The position numbers and the translations under genes were made by a program. The notes beneath the pieces are model-generated. The model was given only the letters and a program-made list of their open reading frames with translations, had not been told where the DNA came from and did not search any database. Shown piece by piece: positions 27,624-36,193 of a stretch of DNA of 64,000 bases. This stretch comes from Algoriphagus ratkowskyi (GTDB lineage: Bacteria; Bacteroidota; Bacteroidia; Cytophagales; Cyclobacteriaceae), in contig NZ_MSSV01000009.1 in assembly GCF_002150505.1 (NCBI RefSeq), forward strand, positions 186,001 to 250,000. The letters run 5' to 3'. How positions within the stretch are numbered: position 1 is the stretch's first letter; each line of letters begins with the position of its first letter.

Positions 27624-29015
27624 ATGAAAGTTAATCACCTACCAAAATTTCTCCTATTAGTTATCTTTAGCGGATTACTTTGGAGCTGTAAAGAGGAAGT
27701 AGAACCTATCGTAGAGCCCGATGCTACCCTAGAGGAGAACATTAACGCATGGATTTACGACGTGATGGATGAGGTTTATTACTGGAGACTGAATCTACAA
27801 ACACCAGTAGCAGCGACTTCTGATCCATCAGATTATTTCAATTCATTATTATTTAAGCCTACAGATCGCTTTTCGGTGATTTACCCTGATTATCAAGTAT
27901 TGATTAATTCACTCCAGGGAATTTCGCTAGATCCTGGTTATGAGTTTCAATTGTATCGAATCACTGATACCAACGATATATATGCGGAGATACTTTATGT
28001 TAAGAAAAACAGTCCCGCTGCAGGCCTAGATCTAAAACGTGGCGATAGGATACTTTCTATAAACGGGACACCCTTAACAATTGAAAACTACCGGAACCTT
28101 CTTGGGCAAACCACTAAAACCCATACTATTTCAAATTTACGCTACGATGACGAAGCAAGAGGATACATAGCGAGACCGGATATCTCTATTACTCCAGTTG
28201 AATTTTCCGAGGATCCAAATTTCCTTGATACAGTTTATACAGTCAATGATCAAAAAATCGGCTATATAGTATATAATTTCTTTGCACCAGGTGTAACTGG
28301 AGATAATACAAAATACGATAAAGAAATGGATGCCGTGTTTGCCAAAATGAAAGCTGCAAACATCAATAACTTAGTATTGGATCTGAGATATAATGGCGGT
28401 GGATATGTAAGTTCGGCAGTAAATCTTGCTAGTTTGATTGGTCCAGGAGTAACAAGTTCAAACATATTCTCAAAGACAAGATATAACACATTTCTAATGG
28501 AGAATATCCCTAGTTTGAGCAGCGTCAAAACAGCATTTCTAAACAAAGCAGAAAACCTTGGCAATACATTGGCTGGGAATCGCCTTTACGTTCTTACTTC
28601 TTCTGGAACTGCTTCTGCTTCTGAATTAATCATAAATGGCCTTAAACCTTATATGGATGTATTTCTAATTGGTGATGTCACATACGGTAAAAATGTAGGT
28701 TCAATTGCTATAGAAGATGAAGAAAATCCGAACAACCCTTATGGATTACTTCCTATCGTGACCCAGAGTTTCAATAGCCTTGACGAATCAGATTATAGTA
28801 CTGGCTTCAAACCAAATGTTACTGTTAAAGAAAATACAGAAAGGCTAAAAGCATTAGGGGATGTAAATGAGATCATGCTCCGAACTGCTATAGAGCGAAT
28901 CACTGGAGTACCTTCTTCTGGTAGATTTGCCAAATTCGAACGAGAAGTAATTGTCACTACCCTTGAAGATAAAATACGAACAGGAAAGATGATAGAAAAT
29001 TCAATCATCAAATAA
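27624..29015 (+). CDS. S41-family carboxy-terminal-processing peptidase, lipoprotein
   Basis: The 463-residue protein has a lipoprotein signal with Cys22 in LLWSCKEE. A short helical region precedes a PDZ-like segment (NSPAAGLDLKRGDRILSINGT), followed by the S41 fold (VLDLRYNGGGYVSSAVNLASL). The presumed catalytic Ser lies in LTSSGTASASELIINGL and the Lys in GDVTYGKNVGS, the Ser-Lys dyad of the CtpA family. It probably acts on periplasmic or outer-membrane proteins. A perfect terminator follows, and a second lipoprotein protease lies 185 nt further on, on its own promoter. Confidence 0.93.
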   Translation: MKVNHLPKFLLLVIFSGLLWSCKEEVEPIVEPDATLEENINAWIYDVMDEVYYWRLNLQTPVAATSDPSDYFNSLLFKPTDRFSVIYPDYQVLINSLQGISLDPGYEFQLYRITDTNDIYAEILYVKKNSPAAGLDLKRGDRILSINGTPLTIENYRNLLGQTTKTHTISNLRYDDEARGYIARPDISITPVEFSEDPNFLDTVYTVNDQKIGYIVYNFFAPGVTGDNTKYDKEMDAVFAKMKAANINNLVLDLRYNGGGYVSSAVNLASLIGPGVTSSNIFSKTRYNTFLMENIPSLSSVKTAFLNKAENLGNTLAGNRLYVLTSSGTASASELIINGLKPYMDVFLIGDVTYGKNVGSIAIEDEENPNNPYGLLPIVTQSFNSLDESDYSTGFKPNVTVKENTERLKALGDVNEIMLRTAIERITGVPSSGRFAKFEREVIVTTLEDKIRTGKMIENSIIK

Positions 29016-29034
29016 TTCGCATTTCACCATTACT

Positions 29035-29079
29035 AAATAGTCCCAAAAAACAACTAGTTTTTTGGGACTATTTTTTTTT
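29035..29079 (+). terminator. Strong terminator after the S41 peptidase
   Basis: A 17-bp inverted repeat (29035-29051 with 29057-29073, loop AACTA) is followed by a run of T residues to 29079. Confidence 0.9.
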
Positions 29080-29200
29080 GTATAAGCATAAAGGTTAAGG
29101 AGTTGGATTAACGAAACTTTTTTAAGACATTAAAAAACCTAAATACCGTAAGTATTCTAGTTTAACGTTAATGTAATCCATTTTATAAACCCCAATCCTT

Positions 29201-30427
29201 ATGTTTAAGCAAAAACCACTTTGGAGAAAGCCTGCTTTATTCGCAGGAATCATCATAGGAGCTGTTGCATTCTCCTGTCAGCAAAATACCGAATCACCTA
29301 TTACAGGAGATTCTATTGAGTTCGTCAAATTCCAATCCGGAGACATAATTCCTGGAAAGTACATTGTCACTTTAATGCCAACAGGTATAAATTTCAGAAA
29401 AGATTTGTCATACGATGCCGTTCAGGCAACCATGAGAAAAACAGGATCTGAATTATTATCCAAATACAGAATTGACCAAGAGAATCTCGGTTTTGTATAT
29501 GGTAGTAGTATAGAGGGATTTGCGGTTTCTTTAACCGAAGAGCAATATCAAGCAATCTCAAAAGACCCTTCCATTAAAGCAATTGAAGCAGATCGAGTGA
29601 TTGCATTAGGACCACCTCCAGGCAAAGGCCCGGGAAGTGGAGGAGGAGGAAGTACTGCAAGTCAACAGATTCCTTATGGCATCGAAAGAGTACACGGCGG
29701 AGCAACATACACTGGATCGAAAAAAGCATATATCATCGATTCAGGAATTGACTCTTCCCACGAAGATCTGAACGTAAGTACTAGCTTAGGATTTAATGCT
29801 TTTACCAAGGGAAAAGATGCTAGTTTAGATTCTGACGGGAATGGTCACGGAACACACGTAGCTGGTACCGTGGGAGCGAAAGACAATTCTGTAGGAGTCA
29901 TCGGTGTAGCAGCAGGTGTTACAGTTATACCTGTGAAAGTGTTGGACTCGAGAGGTTCAGGCTCTTATTCAGGTGTAATTGCCGGAGTAGATTTTGTGAA
30001 AGCAAATGCAACATCTGGTGATGTAGCAAATATGAGTTTGGGCGGTCCTATTTCAGATGCTCTTGATGCTGCTGTGGTTTCATTAGCTGCAAGCGGAGTG
30101 AAAGTAGCCCTAGCAGCAGGAAACGAATCTGATAATGCAAATAATCATTCTCCTGCTCGAGCAAATCATGCAAACATTTATACAATTTCTGCCATAGACA
30201 GCTCTGATAAATTTGCTTCTTTCTCTAACTATGGCAATCCGCCAATTGATTTTGCAGCACCAGGTGTAGGTATACTATCTACTGTTCCTGGTGGATACGC
30301 AAGTTATAGTGGAACCTCCATGGCCTCACCGCATGTGTGTGGACTATTAATATGGGGCAACCCTGGCAACGGCGGTAATGCAATCGGAGATCCAGATGGG
30401 AACCCAGATCAAATTGCAATTAGATAA
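29201..30427 (+). CDS. Subtilisin-like S8 serine protease, lipoprotein
   Basis: The 408-residue protein has a lipobox (AFSCQ, Cys26) and an inhibitor-like propeptide region (about 40-135, GKYIVTLMP and FAVSLTEEQYQAIS). A glycine-rich linker (GKGPGSGGGG) leads to a full subtilase domain. The catalytic triad is Asp180 (AYIIDSGID), His216 (GHGTHVAG) and Ser373 (SGTSMASPHV), with oxyanion Asn308 (AAGNES). Only 35 residues follow the Ser, ending in a GDPDGNPDQ Ca-binding-like tail, a short end sometimes seen in Bacteroidota subtilases. It is probably an active envelope protease, unlike the motif-altered subtilase at 3264-9455. Confidence 0.95.
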   Translation: MFKQKPLWRKPALFAGIIIGAVAFSCQQNTESPITGDSIEFVKFQSGDIIPGKYIVTLMPTGINFRKDLSYDAVQATMRKTGSELLSKYRIDQENLGFVYGSSIEGFAVSLTEEQYQAISKDPSIKAIEADRVIALGPPPGKGPGSGGGGSTASQQIPYGIERVHGGATYTGSKKAYIIDSGIDSSHEDLNVSTSLGFNAFTKGKDASLDSDGNGHGTHVAGTVGAKDNSVGVIGVAAGVTVIPVKVLDSRGSGSYSGVIAGVDFVKANATSGDVANMSLGGPISDALDAAVVSLAASGVKVALAAGNESDNANNHSPARANHANIYTISAIDSSDKFASFSNYGNPPIDFAAPGVGILSTVPGGYASYSGTSMASPHVCGLLIWGNPGNGGNAIGDPDGNPDQIAIR

Positions 30428-30446
30428 TTTTTGATAAATAATATCA

Positions 30447-30478
30447 ATGGGTGATCCAGATGGGTCACCCATTTTTTT
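30447..30478 (+). terminator. Terminator after the S8 lipoprotease
   Basis: An 8-bp stem ATGGGTGA with TCACCCAT (30447-30454 and 30465-30472) is followed by seven T residues, 20 nt after the stop codon. Confidence 0.8.
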
Positions 30479-30884
30479 ACTCATTATCGATTTTTTAAGG
30501 ACCTATTTAATCACTCAGCCCCTATATCAAAGTATTTGCATCTGAGATTAAACATCTAAATTTTATGGAAAACCCTGAAAGCTTCAACCTTATCAATTTG
30601 CTTTTTGGGCTGTCTTGCGCTCGTACAAAGTGTAATCTGTCCATACAGCCAACTTATAACACAAGAAGTAAAGAGAAAAAATAATTAGTGAAAAACTCCA
30701 CAAAGATCATTTCCTTAAGCTTCGGCAGCTCTTAACTAATCGCTAGTATAGCTTATTTCTTTTTTTAGCTATTAGAAATAATTCCTACTTCGTCAAGTAT
30801 TTGGCATTTGCTTAAGGACAATCCTCTCCATATTGTTCTGTAAATTTTGCTCTTAACAGAAGGCTAATTTTCTCTGTGAAATAC
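30479..30884. other. Convergent intergenic region, nothing seen
   Basis: This AT-rich spacer of about 400 bp lies between the S8 gene and the minus-strand TPR operon. Both neighbouring genes end at a terminator on its edges. No frame with a start codon looks coding. Confidence 0.4.
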
Positions 30885-30912
30885 CAAAAAAAAACCGACA
30901 TTAATGCCGGTT
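30885..30912 (-). terminator. Terminator of the TPR protein operon
   Basis: A near-perfect palindrome at 30893-30912 (AACCG on both ends, loop ATTAAT) is followed on the minus strand by eight or nine T residues. It is about 20 nt after the stop at 30935. Confidence 0.85.
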
Positions 30913-30934
30913 TCAGTATCAGAAATTGAATAGA

Positions 30935-31645
30935 TCAATTTGTTTTTGCTAGGTTTTCTTTGGCAAGATCAAATTCAGGATCAAGAGAAATAGCCTCTTG
31001 GAAAGCAGCCTTAGCCTCAGTTTTAGAACCTTGGTCCAAATAGATCATTCCCTTTAAGTTCAATGCAGCGGCTTTCATACTAACCTCTTGTGTCTCCACC
31101 TGTGACTTAGGAAAACCTACTTTCTCATCAGGCTTGGCATTTTTCACCAGCATATTCATTGAGTTTAACGCCTCAGGATATTTTTTTAAACTATACTGAA
31201 TAAACCCTGATTTGTAAAGGCTAAAATTATCTCCACTTATCAAATAAAGTGTTTCAAAATATGGAAGAGCTTTCTCCAATGCTCCAACTTGTTCAAGGGA
31301 ATTGGCTGCAATTTCCAAAGAGGCAATGCTCTTGTCATTTACTTTTAATACTTCCATGGAAACTAATGCAGCCGACATCGCCTGCCCAGCCTCATAATAA
31401 ACTGAGCCCAGCATCTCAACATATCGTAAGTCCTCAGGATTTCTAACGATCAAGTTATAAAGTGAATTCTTCGCAACGGCGATATCATTAAATCGCAAGG
31501 CTAATTGATAAGTAGCCTGATCAGCTATATTTAATGATTGCTTAATTTTAGGATCGAGCCTACTTACAGCAGTTGAGTCGATAGTCTGGGCAATTGTTGT
31601 GCTGGCACAAACGGCCATAAGCAGCATGAATAATACGTGCTTCAT
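30935..31645 (-). CDS. Secreted TPR-repeat protein
   Basis: The 236-residue product has a signal peptide (about 1-19, TTIAQ) and several tetratricopeptide repeats, e.g. ALNLKGMIYLDQGSKTEAKAAFQEAISLDPEFDLAKENL at the end. TPR domains bind proteins in the periplasm, and partner unknown. It follows cca by 21 nt in an apparent operon (YrdC-like, cca, TPR gene), which may be incidental. No transmembrane helix besides the signal. Confidence 0.85.
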   Translation of the reverse strand: MKHVLFMLLMAVCASTTIAQTIDSTAVSRLDPKIKQSLNIADQATYQLALRFNDIAVAKNSLYNLIVRNPEDLRYVEMLGSVYYEAGQAMSAALVSMEVLKVNDKSIASLEIAANSLEQVGALEKALPYFETLYLISGDNFSLYKSGFIQYSLKKYPEALNSMNMLVKNAKPDEKVGFPKSQVETQEVSMKAAALNLKGMIYLDQGSKTEAKAAFQEAISLDPEFDLAKENLAKTN

Positions 31646-31666
31646 TTGAGTTAATTTTAATTTAGT

Positions 31667-33100
31667 TTATGAATTTGGGAGATCTAACACAGGAGACAAT
31701 CCTTTGGATTTAGCAATCTCAAGCATCAATTCACGTGCCTGTATAGGATTGTTGTGAATTTTACCCTCCAATATAGCTTCTTTTATTTCCTCTTTAATAT
31801 CTCCAATGATTTTTGAAGGCTCCAAGCCAAAAATCGCCATGATTTCCTCTCCAGAGATGGGCGGCTGGAAGTTTCTGACCTGATCTTTCTCTTCCACTTC
31901 AAGTAGCTTTTGCGCTACATTATCGAAATTATCTAAATAACGCTTTACTTTCTTATTGTTTTTTGAAGTCACATCTGCGCGACAAAGCTTCATCAGATCA
32001 TCGATATCATCTCCAGCTTCGAATAGCAGTCTTCTCATTGCAGAATCCGTCACCTCATTTTTGACCAGTGCAATAGGTCTAAGATGGAGTTTAACTAATT
32101 TCTGCACATATTTCATGCGCTCATCCATCGGAAGCTTCATTCTCCGAAAGATTTCAGGGGTCATCCGTGCCCCTTTATCTTCATGTCCGTGGAATGTCCA
32201 TCCGACTTTCTTATTAAATCGCTTTGTAGCTGGCTTGGCTATATCATGAAGGATTGCTGCCCAGCGTAACCAGAGGTCATCACTCAGCAAGCATACATTA
32301 TCTAGCACTTGTAACGTATGGTAAAAATTATCTTTGTGGGACTTGTCATCTACAGAATCGACTCCTTGTAAATCAACCATTTCGGGAAAAAACTCATGGA
32401 GCAACTTGCCAGCAAATAACAATTTGAAACCATAGGATGGTTTTTTCACCTGAATGATTTTGTTTAGTTCGACAATTATCCTTTCCCCAGAAATAATATT
32501 TAAGCGAGAAGCATTCTCACTTAATGCGTGAAATGTGTCTCCATCAATATCGAAATCCAGTTGTGCGGCAAATCGAACTGCACGTAACATACGAAGTGGA
32601 TCATCTGAAAAAGTGACATTCGGTTCTAGCGGTGTGCGAATTATTTTTTTCCTGATATCCGAAAGTCCTCCTAATGGATCCAACAATTCGCCATAATCTT
32701 CAGCATTCAAAGAGATCGCCATAGCGTTGATGGTAAAATCTCTTCTCTCTAAATCCTCCAGAAGAGTTCCCGTCTCTACGATAGGATTACGGGATTCGGA
32801 ACGGTACGATTCTTTACGAGCACCTACAAATTCCAATTCCCACTCATCCAATTTCAGCATTGCTGTTCCGAAATTCTTAAATACAGAAAGTGGTACATGC
32901 CCCTCAAATTGTAAAGCAACTTCTTTGGCTAATTCTATTCCACTTCCTACGCAGGTAAAATCAATATCCTTACATGGCCTATTCAGCACCAAGTCTCTCA
33001 CATACCCGCCGACCACATAGGTTTTTACTCCTAGGTTGGTAGCGGCTGTCGCTACCTTCCCAAAAACTTCGAATTCGTCAAGATGCGATTTAAAATTCAT
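31667..33100 (-). CDS. cca: CCA-adding tRNA nucleotidyltransferase with HD domain
   Basis: The 477-residue protein belongs to class II nucleotidyltransferases: GGYVRDLVLNRPCKDIDFTC carries the GG and DxD motifs, with RRDFTINAMA and DDPLRMLRAVRFAAQLDF further on. A C-terminal HD-type domain shows WAAILHDIAKPATKR and FHGHEDKGARM. The likely role is adding CCA to tRNA 3' ends; a poly(A) polymerase role is less likely. tRNA-Arg and tRNA-Ser in this window do not encode CCA, so such an enzyme is needed. Its start overlaps the upstream gene's stop by 4 nt, and a TPR gene follows. Confidence 0.95.
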   Translation of the reverse strand: MNFKSHLDEFEVFGKVATAATNLGVKTYVVGGYVRDLVLNRPCKDIDFTCVGSGIELAKEVALQFEGHVPLSVFKNFGTAMLKLDEWELEFVGARKESYRSESRNPIVETGTLLEDLERRDFTINAMAISLNAEDYGELLDPLGGLSDIRKKIIRTPLEPNVTFSDDPLRMLRAVRFAAQLDFDIDGDTFHALSENASRLNIISGERIIVELNKIIQVKKPSYGFKLLFAGKLLHEFFPEMVDLQGVDSVDDKSHKDNFYHTLQVLDNVCLLSDDLWLRWAAILHDIAKPATKRFNKKVGWTFHGHEDKGARMTPEIFRRMKLPMDERMKYVQKLVKLHLRPIALVKNEVTDSAMRRLLFEAGDDIDDLMKLCRADVTSKNNKKVKRYLDNFDNVAQKLLEVEEKDQVRNFQPPISGEEIMAIFGLEPSKIIGDIKEEIKEAILEGKIHNNPIQARELMLEIAKSKGLSPVLDLPNS

Positions 33101-33585
33101 CCTTTTATAATTTTAACATCCCCATCGGGACCCAAATACATCTCCTTAGCACTAGGGCTTAAAAGTGGAAATAACAGTGGAGTCTGATGCGTTGTGGTTT
33201 CTTTAGTGTCTATTTTCACAAGTACTGGCTGAGAAATCTGAAACAATAATTTATTCCACGAAGGCTCCATTACTAAGCTGAACTTAAGTACTCCGTCTAT
33301 TATTGGGCCATTTTTGACGATACTATTTGCGGGACTATGATACACCGTTGGCTTATTGGCATATTCTATGATATCTAAGGAAACCTCTGAAAACTGCTGG
33401 CATATCAAACGGATTTGAAATAAATCAAACAATAAAAATGTCCAATCATCTCCCATGTCAGATTTCCATTGCTCAGGTTTCATGAGCGTGATTACTTTCC
33501 CATTTCCTTCTTTTAGGTGCAAAATTCCATTTTCCCTAAAAGCTGCTACTAATTGTGAATGATCCAAAGTGATTTGTTTTTTCAC
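33097..33585 (-). CDS. Degenerate YrdC/Sua5-like protein coupled to cca
   Basis: From a GTG at 33585 the frame gives 162 residues; the longer frame to an ATG at 33666 adds a hydrophobic N-terminal stretch, so the start is uncertain. The region DIIEYANKPTVYHSPANSI, NGPIIDGVLKFSLVMEPSWNKLLFQISQPVL aligns by eye with Sua5 segments (IEY..KP..., DGSIGIR..., K.LI..F..PIV). Active-site motifs of Sua5, such as PTDTxWG-like and SAN segments, are missing. It may have lost the threonylcarbamoyl-AMP synthase activity or be a binding module. Coupling to the CCA enzyme by a 4-nt overlap suggests a tRNA-related role. The homology is my inference. Confidence 0.55.
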   Translation of the reverse strand: MKKQITLDHSQLVAAFRENGILHLKEGNGKVITLMKPEQWKSDMGDDWTFLLFDLFQIRLICQQFSEVSLDIIEYANKPTVYHSPANSIVKNGPIIDGVLKFSLVMEPSWNKLLFQISQPVLVKIDTKETTTHQTPLLFPLLSPSAKEMYLGPDGDVKIIKG

Positions 33586-34525
33586 AAAAATAATCAGAAA
33601 AACGAGAGCAGTCGACAAAACCGTAGAATCCAAACAAACCTGACCCTTATAAGGGGAGTTTTCCATATAAATAAGAAAGCCACCGATTACCTAATTCAGG
33701 TAGGAACAGCTGACAAATTGAAATACTATAAAATCAGGTCCCTCTAAAGCACATCCATTATATGTATGTCTTCTAATTCTGTAAATGAAAACCCTTCGTT
33801 TACAACTTGATTAAACTGGAGAGTATATAAAATTCCTTTGAGATGGTAGGAAAAATCAAAAACACATACTATTGAAAAAAGCCTGTGAATAGACCAGAAG
33901 CTCACAAAATCACCTAGTTAGGAAATAAACTTAATTTACTTAAGGAAAAATAGAACTTCATTTACAGGGTCAAGGCGTGTTTGCATCTACAAAATCAACA
34001 GTTATAAACTTGATTTTTAAAAAAAACGAATTATAAAAATGTAGAAGATGACATATAGCTGACTAACTCAACTAGTAAACACAATTAGATAGAGCAATAA
34101 AATTCTTCTGGGAATATCTTTCACAAAAAGTAATAAAACACAACTTCTATGAAAGATTCATGCAAAAATATGAAGGTGTGTTAAAGATCAACACAACGAC
34201 TGCTGGCTTTCATAATTCTATACTAATAAAACTTCGCTCTAAAAAGCACATCAATATATACTACTGCAATCTGTATATTAGCTCGATTAATAGATGGCAC
34301 AACAGTAAAAACACAAATTAAGGACCTACCTTTCTTCTAATCTGCAAGAGAAAACTCCTTATCTGTACCAAACAATTAACTGCAAATTCTCTTCCTGAGT
34401 TAACAAATTAACTTTCCGACCCCTCATCTGTGTGCTTAATTATCTATAATAGTGATTCTTTCAAAATTGATTGTCACATTATTTGCATAGATCCCACGAA
34501 GAAGAACGACAAGTATATTAATTGA
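33586..34525. other. Mostly non-coding, AT-rich region with an open fragment
   Basis: No gene with a clear start is seen for about 900 nt. The plus-strand frame 34079-34321 is open for 80 codons without a start, reading LDRAIKFFWEYL, HNFYERFMQKYEG and NIYYCNLYISSINRWH, and may be a remnant. In AT-rich DNA such frames can arise by chance. The region upstream of the YrdC-like gene should hold its promoter. Confidence 0.4.
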
Positions 34526-34575
34526 CTCACTAAACAATAAAGGCAGCTTTTTAGCTGCCTTTATTGTTTAGTGAG
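34526..34575. terminator. Perfect 23-bp inverted repeat, bidirectional terminator candidate
   Basis: Arms 34526-34548 and 34553-34575 are perfectly complementary with a TTTT loop. It starts 7 nt after the stop of the minus-strand HTH gene. The G/C core (AGGCAGCT) is followed on the minus strand by a short T-rich stretch. It is unusually long for a terminator; see the findings. Confidence 0.8.
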
Positions 34576-34581
34576 AAAGGA

Positions 34582-34986
34582 TTAACCTCTTAACCAGTTG
34601 ATAAACGTCTGGTAACCAACACCAATTTCTCTAGCAAATGCTGCTTTAGTCTTTTTACCTGCAGCTTCAACTTTTTTCCACTCTTCTACAATTTTACTTT
34701 TCTCTGAATCAGAAAACGTTCTTCTTTTAGTGCTCTTTGCAGACACACCGTTTCCAGTTACAAGTGAAATCAATTCATTCAACTCATTTAAGAATTTAGC
34801 ATCATTCAAATGAAGACCAGCATTTTCCAACTTCTTAATTACTTGATTCTTAGGGTTAACAGGGGTGACTGCAATTCCTTGGCTAGCTGCATCATGCAAA
34901 TCAATCTTATTACCTTCTGAAGTAACATAAATAAATCCATCACCTTTTTTAAGGTCAGCAATAGCTTCTTTGATTAAATCTCTCAT
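34582..34986 (-). CDS. HTH-domain protein with transposase-OrfA-like C terminus
   Basis: The 134-residue protein has an unknown N-terminal part (MRDLIKEAIADLKKGDGFIYVTSEG) and a C-terminal helix-turn-helix of the IS3 OrfA/Lrp-like kind: RRTFSDSEKSKIVEEW, KTKAAFAREIGVGYQTFINWL. OrfA proteins bind transposon ends, but no OrfB or IS end is adjacent, so it may be a domesticated regulator. It stands alone amid long non-coding stretches and apparent gene remnants, with a perfect 23-bp hairpin after its stop. Function not known. Confidence 0.7.
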   Translation of the reverse strand: MRDLIKEAIADLKKGDGFIYVTSEGNKIDLHDAASQGIAVTPVNPKNQVIKKLENAGLHLNDAKFLNELNELISLVTGNGVSAKSTKRRTFSDSEKSKIVEEWKKVEAAGKKTKAAFAREIGVGYQTFINWLRG

Positions 34987-35102
34987 ATTTTGACTTGTTA
35001 AATCTATATTTTATCAATAATTCCTGCAATATAATAGAAATATTAAATATATATAATACAATCTAATTCAAAATTAGACTTTTTAACACTTTAAATAACT
35101 GG
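34987..35102. other. Upstream region of the HTH gene, AT-rich
   Basis: The spacer is rich in TATA-like runs. A TATATTG string on the minus strand near 35030 resembles a -7 box with no -33 partner. Nothing more can be supported. Confidence 0.3.
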
Positions 35103-35809
35103 CTAATTTTCAGAATAGTTTTCTATCCAATGGGCAATTAAGTTATTGGATGTACATTTCTGTATTATTGAACTGAAATAGATTTTTTCCACACTCCTAT
35201 TTACAAGTATCGTATTATAGTCTTCAAACTCTTATTTCTTCTGCAAGTTTTCCTATAATACTTCAAAATTTGTGGGAATCTGTGCAGAATTTACACCTAG
35301 CTTGTAGTGGTACTCAATAGACGATGAATATTCATTCAAAGTTTCCGTTGAAAATAACTAGGAGAATTTAGACTCAGCCTTTCAAACTTAAACAATAAGA
35401 TAGATTCATTCGCGTTCTTCAAGATGGCAATTTCTCCAAAACCTAGATTTAGTTAGATATCATTGCTTAGGGTATCCACAAAAAATAGAACAAAATACTT
35501 ACATAATTTCTGATACTCTTGGAGGATAGCTTTTTAATAAATATTCTCTTTTTAGGTCAACAATATTTAGTCAATTTGATTCCTGCGGATTTACATTGAA
35601 TTAAATGTTCAAATCTTGAAGCATCAGGAAAATTCAAGTTGGGCAAGTTGCAGATCAATGACTTATAATCTATAAGCATCGCATCAAATAAATCCATATA
35701 CCATGTTTATCACTTCAACGTTCTCATCGAATTCTGTCCATTTTATTCGTGAAAACAACCTTATGGGATGCAATCTTAAAGTCTCATTTTCATTCAGACT
35801 CAAGTGACT
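35103..35809 (-). pseudogene. Probable decayed gene(s) with frameshifts and stops
   Basis: On the minus strand several adjacent frames read like protein but are broken. From 35809: LSLNENETLRLHPIRLF, IKWTEFDENVEVINM, stop, then in another frame MDLFDAMLIDYKSLICNL and FPDASRFEHLIQCKSAGIKL to a TGA. It then continues KKRIFIKKLSSKSIRNYVS, and later LGFGEIAILKNANESIL and LNEYSSSIEYHYKLGVNS, VNRSVEKIYFSSIIQK, SNNLIAHWIENYSEN. At least three internal stops and two frame changes occur. No family is recognised, and base composition could contribute. Confidence 0.4.
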
Positions 35810-36141
35810 CTAGTCTATTAATTTTTGATCAATACATTGATTTACTAAAAAAAATTTCTGTTTAACGATGTCTTTTCTCTTCTGTTTAATACCTAACCAT
35901 ATAAATTTGTGCACTAATACTACTTCTTTTAAAAACCTTAAATTCCCTAATTCTTTCTGTTAGAATTCTGTATCAGTAGTCTTAATTCTTCAAATCTTAA
36001 CATTTACAATTAGATAAAGCTAGTTACATCAACAATTAATTGACACGTACTGTCGCAACACGCTTTTAGGCAAAAAAAGATTAAAACCGAGAAAACTGAT
36101 CTATTTCCTATTCAAAAAGCCATTAATCGGGAATTTTTCCA
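35810..36141. other. AT-rich spacer upstream of pyrG
   Basis: No gene is seen; a few short A/T runs occur. The pyrG promoter lies at its right end. Confidence 0.4.
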
Positions 36142-36149
36142 TAATTTTG
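36142..36149 (+). promoter_or_regulatory. Candidate -7 box of pyrG
   Basis: TAATTTTG matches TAnnTTTG, 44 nt before the pyrG start codon. The -33 region does not show a clear TTTG. Confidence 0.4.
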
Positions 36150-36193
36150 AGCCCCATAAGAATCCAAACAATTTTCCATCCTCCCCCATTCTT

